Positions 36,380 through 49,279 of a stretch of DNA of 64,000 nt are shown here, in pieces. The translations under genes and the position numbers were made by a program. Under the pieces are notes generated by a model, which ran no database searches, had not been told where the DNA came from, and was given only the letters and a program-made list of their open reading frames with translations. The number at the start of each line of letters is the position of its first letter. The first letter of the stretch is position 1. The stretch is taken from positions 55,828,001 to 55,892,000 of the forward strand of contig NC_134109.1 of assembly GCF_040939455.1 (NCBI RefSeq), in the 5' to 3' direction. The stretch is from Microcebus murinus. Taxonomy: Eukaryota; Chordata; Mammalia; Primates; Cheirogaleidae.

Positions 36380-37464
36380 AAGAAAAGGAGTCATCATCAA
36401 GGAGGAGTAATTGATGTTGATCATCAAGAACAGGTAGGGCTTCTGTCACATAGTGACAATAAAGCAAATTGTTATCACCCAGGTGGTAAATGCTTTATGT
36501 TTGTGATATCAAGGGTATATATGAAGGGTATTTCTTCATACTCCTTTGCCCAAATTTGATAGCAAATGGACAAATTCTACAGTCACAGCCTGAGGACAGC
36601 ACAGTGACAAGGGCCTCAATGGCCCAACAGGTAAGCTGCTGACCAGTAGAGGAGTTAGCCAAGGGTAAGGGGAAATCTAGAACCGGTAGCAAGAGGAGAC
36701 AAGGAGTATTATTTGTGGCCTCAAGACAAGCTATAGTGAAAGAGACTAGAAGAAGTCCTATTTACCTTCCTCTTGTATTTCCAGCAAAAGAGACCAAACA
36801 GATTCCTAGAGAAGCTGTTCCCAGATAGGGTGATATATTATATGAAGCAAGTGACCAGAGCTCCCCATGCAGAAGATGAACTGCATCATAGCTCAACTTC
36901 TCCTTCTGACAATCCTACTTTGTTCACTCCCTTACAGGTGTTTTCCCCAAAAGCACTCCCCAGTCAATCTCCTGAACGTGCTCACTGCTCTTTCGACATG
37001 TCCCCATTTGTCTACACATTTCCTTGCCTTCTAGCATGTAAAAATAACACAGGCTTACATTCTACTTTTCCTGCTCTGGAATGAGCCATTCCTAAACAAG
37101 TAGGATTCCTGAATTAGATAAGAAATTATCTCAGGAGAAATTGGTGAAACTAGGTAACAATCTTTTGAATTTTCTATTTGTTTTAAAGTTTTCAAATTGA
37201 AAGCTAGAGAAACAAAAAAAATACCTCTTTAGAACTTAGAGTAAACATTTCCCAAGTTAGTCAAGTCTTTAACCACTGAGAAAGAAAATTGTGTATACGG
37301 CCAAGTTCACTGCTTACCACTCTTCCTCTCTTTTTCGTATTCACATATCACTATTCAAGCCCTTTTGTTGGTTGATATATCTTCTCAAGATTTCTCTAAT
37401 CTCTGAATCTCATAGATCTGAAAATATCTTTCTCCCTGAGAGGTGACTGATAGCTTAGGATTCA

Positions 37465-38330
37465 TGGGTATAATTTTTTTACTTTTTAATTATTATGGGT
37501 GCCTAATAGTTGTCTATCTTCATAGGGTACATGTGATGTTTTGGTAAAGGATACATTGTGAATTAATCAAATCAGAGTAATTAGGGTATTCATCACCTCA
37601 GGCATTTAACATATTTGTTAGGAACATTCCAATTCCACTCTTTTAAAGTATATCCTTATTGTTGATTATAGTCACTTTGTTATACTATCAAATACTGTTC
37701 ATTCTAACTATATTTTTGTGTCCATTAACTCTTCCTTTATCCCCCCCTCCCTGTTACCCTTCCCATACTCTGATAACTGTTATTCTACTGTCTCCATGAG
37801 ATCAATTGTTTTTAATATTTAGCTTCCACATATGAGCAAGACCATGTGAGATTTGTCTTTCTGTGCTTGGCTTATTTCACTTAACATAATGCTCTTCATT
37901 TCCATCCATGTTGTTGTAAATGGCAGGATTTCAGTCTTTTTTCTGGCTATATAATAGTCCATTGTGCATATATACCACAATGTCTTTATCCATTCACCTG
38001 TTGATGAACATTTAGGTTGATTCTATATCTTGGCTATTGTGAATAGTTCTGCAATAAGCATGGGAGTGCAGGTCTCTTTTCGATATACTGAATTCCCTTC
38101 TTTGGATATATACCCAGCAGTGGGACTGCTGGCTTACATGGCAGCAATTTAATTCCATTTTGAGTGTTTTGAGGAACCTCCATACTATTCTCCATAGTGG
38201 TTACACTAATTTACATTCCCACCAACAGTGTTCTAGGGTTCCCCTTTTTCCATATCCTCACCAGCATTCATGATTGCCTTTTTTATAAAAGCCATTTTAG
38301 TGGAGGTGAGATGATTTGCATGGGTATAAT
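37465..38330 (-). mobile_element. L1 3' end, antisense
   Basis: cacatatgagcaagaccatg, gtccattgtgcatatatacc, atatacccagcagtgggact and ccaccaacagtgttctaggg are the reverse complement of the end of L1 ORF2. The 3' UTR lies to the left (aggcatttaacatatttgtt). Confidence 0.9.
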
Positions 38331-38334
38331 ATTC

Positions 38335-39018
38335 TAGTCTATTGACATTATTCCAGCATCTTCCAGTCTCCAGAGTTGCACATATGAAATTCAATGTCCA
38401 CCTGATTCTTTATACTTAGCCAGCAACTTGTTTTTTTCTATCTGGAACTCTGTAAGATTTTATCATTACCTTTGGAGGTTGAAAATTTTATAGGAATATG
38501 CCTATTATCTGGTTTTTCTCATCAGTCCTAACTAAAAATTGGATTGGATGAGGGAGTGGGGTACTTTCCAAGTTTCAGACTTAGGTCTTTCTTCTTCTAA
38601 TATGAGTTTTTACTATTTCATCTCTCTCTCTTTTTTTGGGGGGGGGACCTCCTAGGACTTCTAATATTACATCTCTTGGATCTATCAAGTCTCTGTCTAC
38701 TCTCACAATTTCATTTTATTTTTTATTTAGGATTTTTTTTTAGTAGAGTTACATATGTACAACATTTAAAACTTATACAAGTTTTGTTTTGAAAAATATT
38801 AGGCCCACATAGATTTCAAATTTCTTACTCCCTGAATTGCTTTCAACTCTTTTTGCTGGTTTTTAGTATTTGCTCCCAATTTCTAAATAACATTCTTAGA
38901 GTGTTAATGTTACTAATAACTTTCAGCTACAGGCATTATTATCTGATATTATTTATTCATAAGATAAGAATTTAGCTCTCTTTCATTCAGAAGATAAAAC
39001 AAGCACTATATTCAACCT

Positions 39019-39063
<45 letters not shown>

Positions 39064-39680
39064 TCCCCCAATATCAATTTACTATGTTATGATAGGTCAA
39101 TATACATTGTTTAGAGCAATATCCATTGTTTATATTGACTATGTAAACACTATCAATAGCCCTATAATTGAGAATTATCTTTTTTTCATTTTTTACTTTT
39201 CTATGTATTCAGAACTTATGTCAACCTATTCTCAACACACCCTAACCTGTTTGGTATTCTATCAATTTCATCTTCTTGAAGAAGTCTCTCCTTGAACCTC
39301 ATGACCTATTTCAATCTACATTGGCTTATTTCTAGGCCTGTGGCTTTTCACCAACACAACGCCTTTGTCTCTCTTTTGTGTTGGATCCAATTCCCTCAAT
39401 TTTTTTTCTTCTTCTTTGGTTCATGCCATTACTTTGACGATGCACAAACTCCAGTAATTTTCATAGAAAGGGTATGGAAAATGAATCTTAAACTGAATGC
39501 CTTTGTCATAACTTATTTCTCTGTAAGTATTTATTCTTAGTTTTTAGATATGTCTTCTTCTTGATTTTTCTAACGCACTCATTCAAGCAGATCTCCAGAG
39601 TGACTATACTTAAATTCACCTTCTAAAGTTTTATTTCAAAAATTTTTTTCTACTTTCCCTCAATGAAAGAATTACATTTG
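38335..39680. other. Unassigned, T-rich sequence
   Basis: No family was recognised. It includes short CT and G runs at 38620-38650 and a CA microsatellite. Two open frames at 39089-39540 have no protein character. Confidence 0.4.
39021..39056. repeat. (AC)18 microsatellite
   Basis: Uninterrupted AC dinucleotide array. Confidence 0.97.
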
Positions 39681-39901
39681 TTCACCGTTTTACAGAAATT
39701 TTCACAAAGCAAACCATAACAAACATTTAAAAGTAAATATATAACAGGCCATAGTCACTGGTCATAACACAATAATATTAGAAATAATTTTTTAAATAGA
39801 TTGAAACATCTTAAAGGCTTGAATATTAATTCCTGATCAGTGAGAAAAATCATAAACTCTAGAAATGAATGAAAAGGTGAACACTTTACATAAAAATTTA
39901 T

Positions 39902-40137
39902 AGGGCTGGGTGCTGTGGCTCACACCTAGCACTTTGGGAGGATGAGGAGGATAGACCCACTGAGGCCAAGAGTTTGAGATCAGCCAGAAATGATGGCATG
40001 CACCTGTAGTCCCAGGTACTCAGGAGGCTGAGTTGGCAGAATCACTCAAGCCCAGGAGTTTGAGGTCGCAGTAAGCTATGATCACACCACTGCACGCCAA
40101 CCTGGATAACAGAGTAAGATATTGTCTCAAAAAAAAA
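39902..40137 (+). mobile_element. Old Alu (J-like) with internal deletion
   Basis: gggctgggtgctgtggctca to gataacagagtaagatattg. The region between the arms is shortened and CpGs are decayed. Confidence 0.88.
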
Positions 40138-40756
40138 ATTTTTTTACAGAATACAGCAACAGCCACACTTAAAAATTTAGATCCCTAAATCCTTTCATTA
40201 TGAAGAAAAATGACTAAAACTGCAGGAACATTATGCTTACCTTAAGATTTGTTGTTTTCTTAAAAAAGCACAAATACCAAAAGAAAATTTTAAGAATGAA
40301 TGAATAAAGACAACAGTGTAATACCTTATACAGGGGAAAAAAGTAGAATTGACAAATAATTCCAAAAGGTGTTTTTATAAAAAACTAAAAAGATAAGTAA
40401 ACCTTTTATGGTCCTGTTTAAGAATGTAAGATAAAACAAATATTAGCAAGACTAGGAATAAAGAAAAATGTATGATTTCCTAGGAAATACAAATAACTCA
40501 GATTAAAACAAGAAGAAAACCCAAAATGATCAAAGAAGAGATTAGGAAGATGATCATTATTTTAAATAATAATTACCGAAAAATGACTTTAAATCTGAGT
40601 TCTACCTAACTTTTAAGGAATAATTACAATGTTAAATTATTCCATACAAAATAAAAAGAAAAAATATTTCCCATTTCATTTCATGAAGCCAGCATAACTT
40701 TATTACCAAAACGTAATTTAAAAATAAACCTAAAAGCTATTAATATAAACCTAATT

Positions 40757-41435
40757 ATTTCAGTTACTATGGCTACATTAAAAAATTACCCCAATACTCA
40801 GTGACCCAAAACAACAATATTTAATTTGCTCATGAAACTGCTATTTGGATAGGCCTAAGAAGGGACAGCTCATCTCTGCTCCCCTCAGCATCAGCTGGGA
40901 TGGCTGGAAGTCTCCAGACTGAAATCCTATGAAGGCTCATTCACTAACGTGTGGTGGTTGATGCTGTCAGATGACTCCACACGTGGCACCAAGACAGCTG
41001 CTCACAGCTTCTGTATGTGGCCTATGCTTCCTCACATCATGCGGGCTAGGTTCTAAGGGTAAGCATCCTGAGTGAGATAGGCAGAAGCAGTATCATCTTT
41101 TATGATCTCACTTTGGAAGTCATGTAGTACAGGTTGAAGGAGAGGGGAAACAAACATCTCTTGATGAGAAGAGGCAAGACTCCAGGAGAGCATGTGGAAC
41201 CAGAAATATTGCTGAGGCCAGTTCTGGCCAGTATAACATACCATAGTCTACTCTTTGGCTTTGAAAGTTCACATCCCTCCTTCATGCAAAATACATTCAT
41301 TCCCTTCCTCGAAACCTATAACATCAAGCTGAGGCTTGAGGTCCAGGTATGAGCTTCTTGAGTACAGTTCCTCAAGTACAGCCCCTTAAGTACAGTTCCT
41401 CTTCATCTGAAGAGCTGTAAACTAAAAAAGATAAA
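40757..41435 (-). repeat. MLT1-type LTR (3' LTR of the MaLR element)
   Basis: Starts tttcagttactatggctaca and holds ggtggttgatgctgtcagat, gcttcctcacatcatgcggg and ctcactttggaagtcatgta, in the order of an antisense MLT1 LTR. Three overlapping open frames here are fortuitous. Confidence 0.65.
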
Positions 41436-41817
41436 TTATGTTTCCACAAACAACAAATACACAATGGTGGAGCAGGTATAAGATGGCTTTAGATACTCCC
41501 ATTCAAAAAGGGGGAAAGTAGAGACACAGAAGTTCATTGGTCCATTAAAAGTTTGAAGTTCACTTGGATACACGGTGCTAGTTCCTTGAGTAAGACTCAG
41601 TTGTACTGTTTCGTAATGATTCACTGTGGCTCATGGCTCCCCTTTCTAAGCTGTTAGTTCCATCCTCTGAGTCGCTCTTCTTTTTCCACAAAATGTACCC
41701 ATGTTCTGAGAATGCTTCCTGTCTGTAGAAGTTTGAGGTAAAAGGGCCTCTTGTTGTTTTGTACTGTCTATGCTTCTTGGTCCAAGATGATAAAATCCTT
41801 TGAAAAACTGTGTGGAT

Positions 41818-42933
41818 CCAAAGAGTGAGAAGAAAAGCCACAGACTGGGAGAAAATACTTGCAAAAGACACATCTGATACCTAAAATATACTGTTACCTA
41901 AAATACACAAAGAATTCTTAAAACTCAACAATAAGAAAATGAACTCCCCTGTTAAAAAGTAGGCAAAAGATCTGAACAGATACCTCACTACAGAAGATAT
42001 ACAGATGGCAAGTAAGCATATAAAAATGTGCTCCACTTGTCATTAGGGAATTGCAAATTAAAACAGTAATGAGATATCACTATATACTGATTATAATGGT
42101 GAAAATCCAAAACACTGACAACACCAAATGATGGCAAAGATGTGGAGAAACAGGAACTCTCACTCATTGATATTGAGAATGCAAAATGATACAGTCACTT
42201 TGGAAGACAGTTTGGCAGTTTCTTACACAACTAAACAGACTCTTATCATATGACCCAGCAATCATGCTCCTTGGTATTAATATTTACCCAAATTAGTTGA
42301 AAACATGTCTACACAAAAACCTGCATGTAAATGTTTACAGCAGCTTTATTCATAATTGCCCAAACTTGGAAACAACCAAGATATCCTTCAGTGAGGAATG
42401 GATAAACTCTAGTACACCCAGGCAACGGAATATTATTCAGCACTTAAAAAAGAAATGAGCTATTAAGCCATGGAGGAAACTTAAATGCATATTACTAAGT
42501 GAAAGCCAATCTGAAAAGGCTACATGCTGTATGACTCCAACTATTTAACATCTGGAAGATGAAAAACTATGGGGACAGTAAAAAGATTCATAGCTGTCAA
42601 GGACTGGGGAAGGGAAGGATAGGCAGAGCACAGAGGATTTTTAGGGCAGCTATTTTGTATGATACTATAATGGTGGAGTCATTACACATTTGTCAAAACT
42701 CATAGAATATACAATACGAAGAATGGACCCTAATGTAAACTATGGACTTGGGTTTATAATGATGTGTCAGTGTAGGTTCATTGATTGTAAAAAACATACC
42801 ACTGTAATGAGGAATGTTGACAGTGGGTGAGATTTTGGGGGAAAAGTGAATGGGTCACATAGGAACTCTGTAGCTTCATCTCAATTTTGTTGTAAACCTA
42901 AACTGCTCTTAAAAAAATAGTCTATTTAAAACA
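41818..42933 (+). mobile_element. L1 3' end inserted in the MaLR internal region
   Basis: ORF2 end (cagactgggagaaaatactt, aatggtgaaaatccaaaaca, aacaaccaagatatccttca) and 3' UTR (gtgtcagtgtaggttcattg) are flanked by the 15-bp repeat aaaaactgtgtggat (41803-41817 and 42934-42948). It is the same 3' UTR type as the L1 split by RPL29. Confidence 0.93.
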
Positions 42934-43740
42934 AAAAACTGTGTGGATTTCTTGTGAATCAACTTATAATCCACTCACTTAGACAAAAGCTGCACCCACA
43001 AATCTCTTCAAGATAAGTTCTTGAGCTTCCTGTAAGGGTGTAGAAGGATAATGCTCTTAAAATTCTTAGAGGACCTTTTGTTTAATGAAGAGGATCTGTA
43101 AGGCATGGCATGTCCTTGAGATTCCTGGAGGGACTATTGTCTGTGTGAGGCTTGACATTAAATTTCCTGAGGTCTTAACTGAGATTTTTACAATCACTCT
43201 CTTGGCGTCACAGTAAACCATGTTTTCCTGACAATACCTTAGATTTTATCTCCTTCCATAAGCCTTTTCTTAATTTTAGAATTGTCTGCCATCTGGAGAA
43301 ACTGGAAAAGATAAAGCTTTATTTTCAAACTTAGTAAGTTCTGCCTGTTTTATATTTAACAATTCTTTTTTTTTAGCTTACCTCTCTCCTATTATATTTT
43401 ACTATAAGCAGCAAGGAGCCAGGTAATACCTCAAACCTCTCCATAAGGAAATATCCTTATCATGCAATTCATACTAACCATTTGCCACTTTCCACGTTAC
43501 CACAGGTGACAATATTGGCAAACTTCATGTCGTAACCTAACAAGGATCCTCTTTTCTCCAGCTCCCCATGACATTTGTCCAATTTCCTTTAAACCTTCTC
43601 TGATAGCCTTGAGGGTCATCAGGCTTTCACAGTCACCCCACTTCTGCCTTCTGTCTCATTCTGTCTTATTTACCTTCAGCCACTGCCACATTTTTAGGCT
43701 TCTGTTACATGGCACCCCACTTGCAGATATGAAAATCTAT

Positions 43741-44198
43741 TTCTTTCTATGACTACATCATAAATTCTTCCAAAATTTAGTGGCATAAAACAATATGCAA
43801 TTTGGGTGGGGCTTGGTGAGAATAATTCCTTTCTGCTCCACTCAGCCTAAGATGGGGCAGCTTAAAGGCTGGGGACTAGAATTGTCTGAAGGTTCATTCA
43901 CACCTCTGGTGGTTGATTCTGGCTTAGTTGAGACTTTAGCTGGGCCTATAGGACAGAACACCTGAACTGGAAACACCTGAACTAGATTCTCCACGTGGCC
44001 TGGGCTTCCTCACAATTTCAAACAAGCCTTGGAAGTCACACAGTGTCACTTCCTCAGCACTCAATTCATCGAGGAACTCAAAGTCCAGTTCAAATTAAAG
44101 GGAGTAGAAATGAATTCTATCTAATGATGCAAGAAAGTGTCATGGTTCTAGAAGATCATGCAGGGATGTGGCTGTTATAGGGGAATACAACTGAACAA
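43741..44198 (-). repeat. MLT1-type LTR (5' LTR of the MaLR element)
   Basis: cttccaaaatttagtggcat, ggtggttgattctggcttag, ctccacgtggcctgggcttc and cttggaagtcacacagtgtc occur in the same order as in the partner LTR. Confidence 0.7.
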
Positions 44199-44234
44199 AG
44201 AAATAAAGTGCAACATTCTTAAATATAAGTGAAC

Positions 44235-44557
<323 letters not shown>

Positions 44558-45282
44558 TTAATATTACCCTATGACCAAGTAGAGCATATTCTAGGAATAT
44601 AAATTATTTCAAGATCAGAAACTATGAAGATATAATTCATTAACTTCATTAATGAACTGATATATTGAAAATATATATCATAAACAATCATATATAAATG
44701 ATAGATTTGAGGGGAAAGTATTAGGAACACAAATGACAAAGGATTACTATCTGTAACACAGAAAGTATTCTTACCTTTTGTAAGAAAAAATGCACAATAA
44801 AAAAATTAGGCAATGAATACAAATAGGCAATTTATACTAAAGCAAATGAAAAAACATGAGAAGATATTCAAACTCACTAATAGAGAAATGTAAAATAATG
44901 AGAAATCCCTTTATACCCATCAGATTGGCAAAAATTTAAAAAAAGTATAAAATCTAAATTGGTAGGATGGTAGGAGGTAAAAGAGGGCTCTAATACATTG
45001 CTGATGATAATGTGAAGTGTTGAAGAATTTGGGGGAAGCAATCTGACAATCTAGTAAAAATAAAACTGCAGATATACTCCCACCCAGCACCCCCTTCTTG
45101 AAAATCCATCCAATTGAAATATAAGCCCAGCATTTGAAGACATAAATACAAAGAACAAGGAAAAAAGTGAATTGGTGAATGGCCAAATATAGTATATCCA
45201 TACCAGGGAATATTATATAGACTTTAAAAACAATGAATCAGCGCTAAACCATATCTTGGCAGGATTTCCATGAAATATTGTT

Positions 45283-45585
45283 TGTTTGGTTTTTTATTGA
45301 GACAATAAATAGCACTGTTGCCAGTGCTATTAACAAAATACAGTGGTGTCATCATGGTTCACTGCAACCTCAAACTCCTGGGCTAAAGCAATCCTCCTGC
45401 TTCAGCCTCCCAAAAAGCTAAAAGACTATAGGCATACCACCACACCCAGCTAATTTTTTATTTTTTGTAGAGACAGGGTCTCACTGTTGCCCAGGCTGGT
45501 CTCAAGCTCCTGTTCTCAAGTAATCCTCCCGCCTCGGCCACCCAAAGTGCTGGGATTACAGGTGTAAACCACGATGCCCAGACCG
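45283..45585 (-). mobile_element. Old Alu inserted in L1
   Basis: It is an antisense dimer flanked by tgaaatattgtt (45271-45282) and tgaaatactgtt (45586-45597). The text near the tail contains a small inverted patch (gcactgttgccagtgct). Confidence 0.93.
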
Positions 45586-45689
45586 TGAAATACTGTTAGA
45601 AAAAAGGGCAAGATGCAGAAATGTACGTATAAATGATCTTATTTTCATTGGGGAAAAAAAAAAACCTAACTGTAGATGTCTATATGGAT

Positions 45690-45915
45690 ATATACAAAGG
45701 CAGTATGTGCAGTGGTTAAAACAGACTCTGGAGCTGGCTGCCCAAGTTCAAATCCAAGCACTTGCCTAATCTCTATACCACAATCCTTTCAGGAGTAAAT
45801 GGGGCTAATAAGAGTAGCTAACTCACAAAGTTGACATGAGGATTAAAGGAGCTAAAATATATAAAGCACTTACAACAGTGCCTGGTGCTATAATAAGCAC
45901 TGTAAAAGTATTCAC
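45690..45915 (+). mobile_element. MIR SINE
   Basis: tRNA-like head gtgcagtggttaaaacagac and aagttcaaatccaagc, then ggagtaaatggggctaataa, ttgacatgaggattaaagga and aacagtgcctggtgctataa: nearly the whole MIR in sense. Confidence 0.85.
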
Positions 45916-45919
45916 TCTC

Positions 45920-47115
45920 ATTAAGATTATATGTGCATAGAGAAAAATGGGGGAAGACACACTCTAGGTTGTTAATATGGATTATGAAGGGAAGAGAGAA
46001 AGAGTAGAAGAAAGGAAATGAGAAAGAGGGGCTGAGGAAAGTGGAGGGGAAGGTTTTCACTTAAAAATAAGCATGCAAGATATGATCAAATGAATGTATT
46101 AACATAAAAATAAAGATGGCTATCTTTATTAAAAATTAGAAATAACATTAAAAAACAATGAAGACATACTCAATTTTCAGTAACAGGTAATTTTATTATC
46201 CTGGTGAAGAAATCTCATTAAGAAAACAACAACTTGATATCTCATGTTTGTTTCAAAGGAGGGTATTTGGGTGCAAATAGATCATAGAAAACTGTTCTCC
46301 TCACTGTACAGAAATTAGGGAAGTTTTTGATATTCACATTTTCTGAATTCATATTATCTCTATGATATATAACAAGTAAGTACCTCTATATAGCTGAGGC
46401 TTCCTAGAGGCAAGGGCTGAATACAGCTTCTGAAGATAACAATCTAACTTTTGCATAACAAATAGATAGGTAGGATCATCTATGTTATAAACTAGAAAGG
46501 ATACAAAGAAGGTATATGGAGGTCTTAAAAGTAGGTATCAAGAGTCCAAATACAGATGAAGGGGCATACAATCTGTTCCTTATTAAAGTGATGACCAACT
46601 TCTAATACTGATTAAATATGGAAGAAAGGGAGAAGAATTACAGCTGTATGTGTTCCTGTTTGCCTGTTAGTTTAATACATTGTTTTAATATTAAGGTATT
46701 GTTAACAAAATACCTATAATTGATGGTGTTTGTGCACTGAAAATCTCACATTACTCTTAAAATTACCTATTAATTACAATTTGTTTTACACTAACATAAA
46801 CAGTATAAAATTTAAAGGTAACAAAATTTATTTATTTTATCCACATCATAATCAAGTCATGTCAATAATATCCCTTGCCATTTTAAAGAAAAGGAAATTT
46901 GTTTGGAGAGATTAGTTGAACTTCTCAAAATAATTTAAATATATATTATAGTGTTGTTTTGCAACTTGAATCTTGCTTATCTGACAACAGATACTCTTTG
47001 TACCACATGAAGTTGGTGGTATTGTTACAGCTGATTGCACAATTGATTGAATATAATGTGTGTTGTATAAAATGAGGGGGAAAATTATTTTTTTTCCATG
47101 TAAATTATCCTTTTC
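45920..47115. other. Unassigned AT-rich sequence
   Basis: No repeat family or exon recognised. Confidence 0.4.
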
Positions 47116-47198
47116 TTGTTTCAGTTACTTACTTCCATGTGAAAACCATACCAAATTTAATGGCAAAAAGCAACCATCATTCCACTATGCTCAGAAAG

Positions 47199-47423
47199 GG
47201 CAGATTGCTTGAGGTCAGGAGTTCCAGACCAGCCTGAGCAAAACTGAGACCCCGGCTCTACTAAAAATAGAAAAAATCAGCCATGTGTGGTGGCACATGC
47301 CTGTAGTCTCAGCTACTTGGGAGGCTGAAGCAGAAGAATCCCTTGAGCCCAGGAGTTTGAGGTTGCTGTGAGCTAGGCTCACGCCACCGCACTCTAGCTT
47401 GGGTGACAGAGCGAACACTGTCT

Positions 47424-47459
<36 letters not shown>
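47199..47459 (+). mobile_element. Alu, 5'-truncated
   Basis: It begins within the left arm (gcagattgcttgaggtcagg) and ends with a 35-base A tail at 47425-47459. Its tail faces the T run of the next Alu. Confidence 0.93.
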
Positions 47460-47463
<4 letters not shown>

Positions 47464-47489
47464 TGGGAGCTGAAACCACCTCAAAGTTT

Positions 47490-47830
47490 TTTTTTTTTTT
47501 TTGTTTTTTTTTTGAGACAGAGTCTCACTTTGTTGCCCAGGCTAGAGTGAGTGCCGTGGTGTCAGCCTAGCTCACAGCAACCTCAAACTCCTGGGCTCGA
47601 GTGATCCTTCTGCCTCAGCCTCCCGGGTAGCTGGGACTACAGGCATGCGCCACCATGCCCGGCTAATTTTTTATATATATATCAGTTGGCCAATTAATTT
47701 CTTTCTATTTATAGTAGAGACGGGGTCTCGCTCTTGCTCAGGCTGGTTTTGAACTCCTGACCTTGAGCAATCCGCCTGCCTCGGCCTCCCAAGAGCTAGG
47801 ATTACAGGCGTGAGCCACAGCGCCCGGCCT
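47490..47830 (-). mobile_element. Young lemur-type Alu, full length
   Basis: It is flanked by cacctcaaagttt (47477-47489 and 47831-47843). It is nearly identical by eye to the copy at 10590-10927, with the same short left-arm variant and intact CpGs. Confidence 0.97.
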
Positions 47831-48210
47831 CACCTCAAAGTTTATTCATTCACATGTCTGCTGGTTGATGCAGGCTGTCAGCAGAGCTCTCGGCTGGGAC
47901 TGTTACTTATAATACACATGGGCTCCCTATGGGCTGCTTTGACTTCCTCACATCATGGTATCTGGGTTCCAGAGCAAAGTATCCAAGAGCAGAACTGTAT
48001 CACCTTTTGTGACTTAATCTTGAGGATTACATAGTGTCACTATTGCCATAGTCACACTCCCACCTAGATTCAAAGGGAGGTAACAGAGGCTCTACTTCTT
48101 AATATGAAGAGTTCAAAGTCATATTTTAAGAAACCTCAGTGGGATGAGAGTTACTGTTGCATTCATCATCAGAAAACACAATCTACCATACTTATTAATT
48201 AAAAATAGTC

Positions 48211-48535
48211 GGCAAGTGTGGTGGCTCTCACCTGTAATCCTAGGACTCCTGGGAGGCTGAAGCTGGTGGATTGCTCAAGGTCAGGAATTCGAAACAAGCC
48301 TGAGCAAGAGCGAGACCCTATCTCTACTAAAAATAGAAAGAAATTATTTGGCCAACTAAAAACATATAGAAAAAGTTAGCTGGGCACGGTGGCACATGCC
48401 TGTAGTACCAGCTACTCGGGAGGCTGAGGCAGAGGATTGCTTGAGCCCAGGAGGCTGAGGTTGCTGTGAGCTGGGCTGACGCCACCGCACTCAAGCCCAG
48501 GCAACAGAGTGAGACTCTGTCTCAAAAAAAAAAAA
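48211..48535 (+). mobile_element. Lemur-type Alu, full length
   Basis: Complete dimer flanked by aaaaatagtc (48201-48210 and 48536-48545). The linker is ttggccaactaaaaacatat. Confidence 0.96.
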
Positions 48536-48799
48536 AAAAATAGTCAAGTATGCAGTATCGTGTAAGACACTGCCTTAATACTAAATAAACAGTACTTGAT
48601 TAGAAATAAATTAAAATCAATAATATATAAAAAAGCAATAAAGGGCAAAAACCAGATGATGTCATTAGCTGTTGAAAACATGTCAAATAAAATTCAGCAG
48701 CCATTCCTAACAAAAAAACTTTATGAAATCTAGGCCTACAAGAAAACTATACAAATATGATAAAAATCTATTCACCCAAGCCTACAGCAAATATCTTAC

Positions 48800-49071
48800 T
48801 GTTGCAGCAAGTGACCAGCGATTGACCAGGGAAAGAACCCAGCAGCACACAGACGGTCATAGAATCTTTTATTTCGCCCGCGGGCTAAGAGGGGCATACC
48901 ACCAAATTATGAGCACCGCTTCCTTATTTCTCTCCAGTTTTATACACTTCTTGGGGTTACACACAACCAATATCCAATTAATGGTGGGATTAGTAGTATC
49001 AGCGCTTCACATGTATCCAATCAGTAGTGGGTTTTGCCTCAGGGCCCTGGGCGGGGGGCTTTTCCCTATCA
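48800..49071 (-). mobile_element. Solo LTR of a lemur class I ERV family, copy B
   Basis: The minus strand starts tgatagggaaaagccccc and ends cacttgctgcaaca. It is flanked by a perfect 4-bp repeat ttac (48796-48799 and 49072-49075). A TATA box (gtgtataaaactgg, rc) lies before AATAAA (gggcgaaataaaag, rc). It shares the R and U5 text with copy A but has a shorter, different U3 without the 48-bp duplication. Confidence 0.92.
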
Positions 49072-49279
49072 TTACTAAACAATAAAACACTAAATCATTT
49101 CAATAAAAGTAAGGAACCAAATAAGGGAGTCTGCTTTTTCACTTATACAAGCTCCATAAGGCAGGGATTCCATCCTTTTTGTTCATTGTTGAACTCCTAG
49201 CACAAAATAAAGTGCTTAAAGGTACTCAATAAGTTTTTGTGAAATTAATTGTCTTAGAAGTATGAAGAAAAGAAATTAG

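Larger units (their letters stand above)
29700..37090 (+). mobile_element. ERVL internal region (pol), split by a class I ERV
   Basis: The block 29700-30519 follows the ERVL integrase region in sense: caacctgccagtaacagaga, cttcagaccaagggactctc, atgaccatgggatccactgg, then tccattaaattctaagtta. Text resumes at 35974 with actgccacctgttccctt and ccaagaaaccagacagcaag, then cctcaagacaagctatagtg and ctagaagaagtcctatttac, the 3' part of pol with the dUTPase-type extension. The two halves join almost without loss around the provirus at 30520-35973. All frames are broken. The end near 37090 is approximate and no ERVL LTR was identified next to it. Confidence 0.75.
40757..44198 (-). mobile_element. MaLR element with two LTRs and internal region
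   Basis: MLT1-type LTRs in the same antisense orientation lie at about 40757-41435 and 43741-44198. Between them, 41440-41802 and 42949-43740 have the texture of MaLR internal sequence (aagcagcaaggagccaggta, gccactgccacatttttagg). The internal part is interrupted by the L1 at 41818-42933. The right LTR ends gggaatacaactgaaca, comparable with the LTR end at 48190. It is ancient and non-coding. Confidence 0.65.
47119..48195 (-). mobile_element. MLT1 LTR split by two Alus
   Basis: Starts tttcagttacttacttccat and aatggcaaaaagcaaccatc, is interrupted at about 47199-47830, and resumes with cacatgtctgctggttgatg. It ends atcagaaaacacaatctacc, the expected LTR terminus. Confidence 0.8.

Noticed and set aside
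38620..38650. CT run followed by nine G bases as a structured element
   Set aside because: Short low-complexity sequence without a partner for a stable structure or any gene context.
49147..49250. L2-3'-end-like piece apparently inside an L1 ORF2
   Set aside because: An L2 insertion into an L1 of this age would be surprising. The match is short and could be a misassigned L1 segment, so it is not listed as a separate element.
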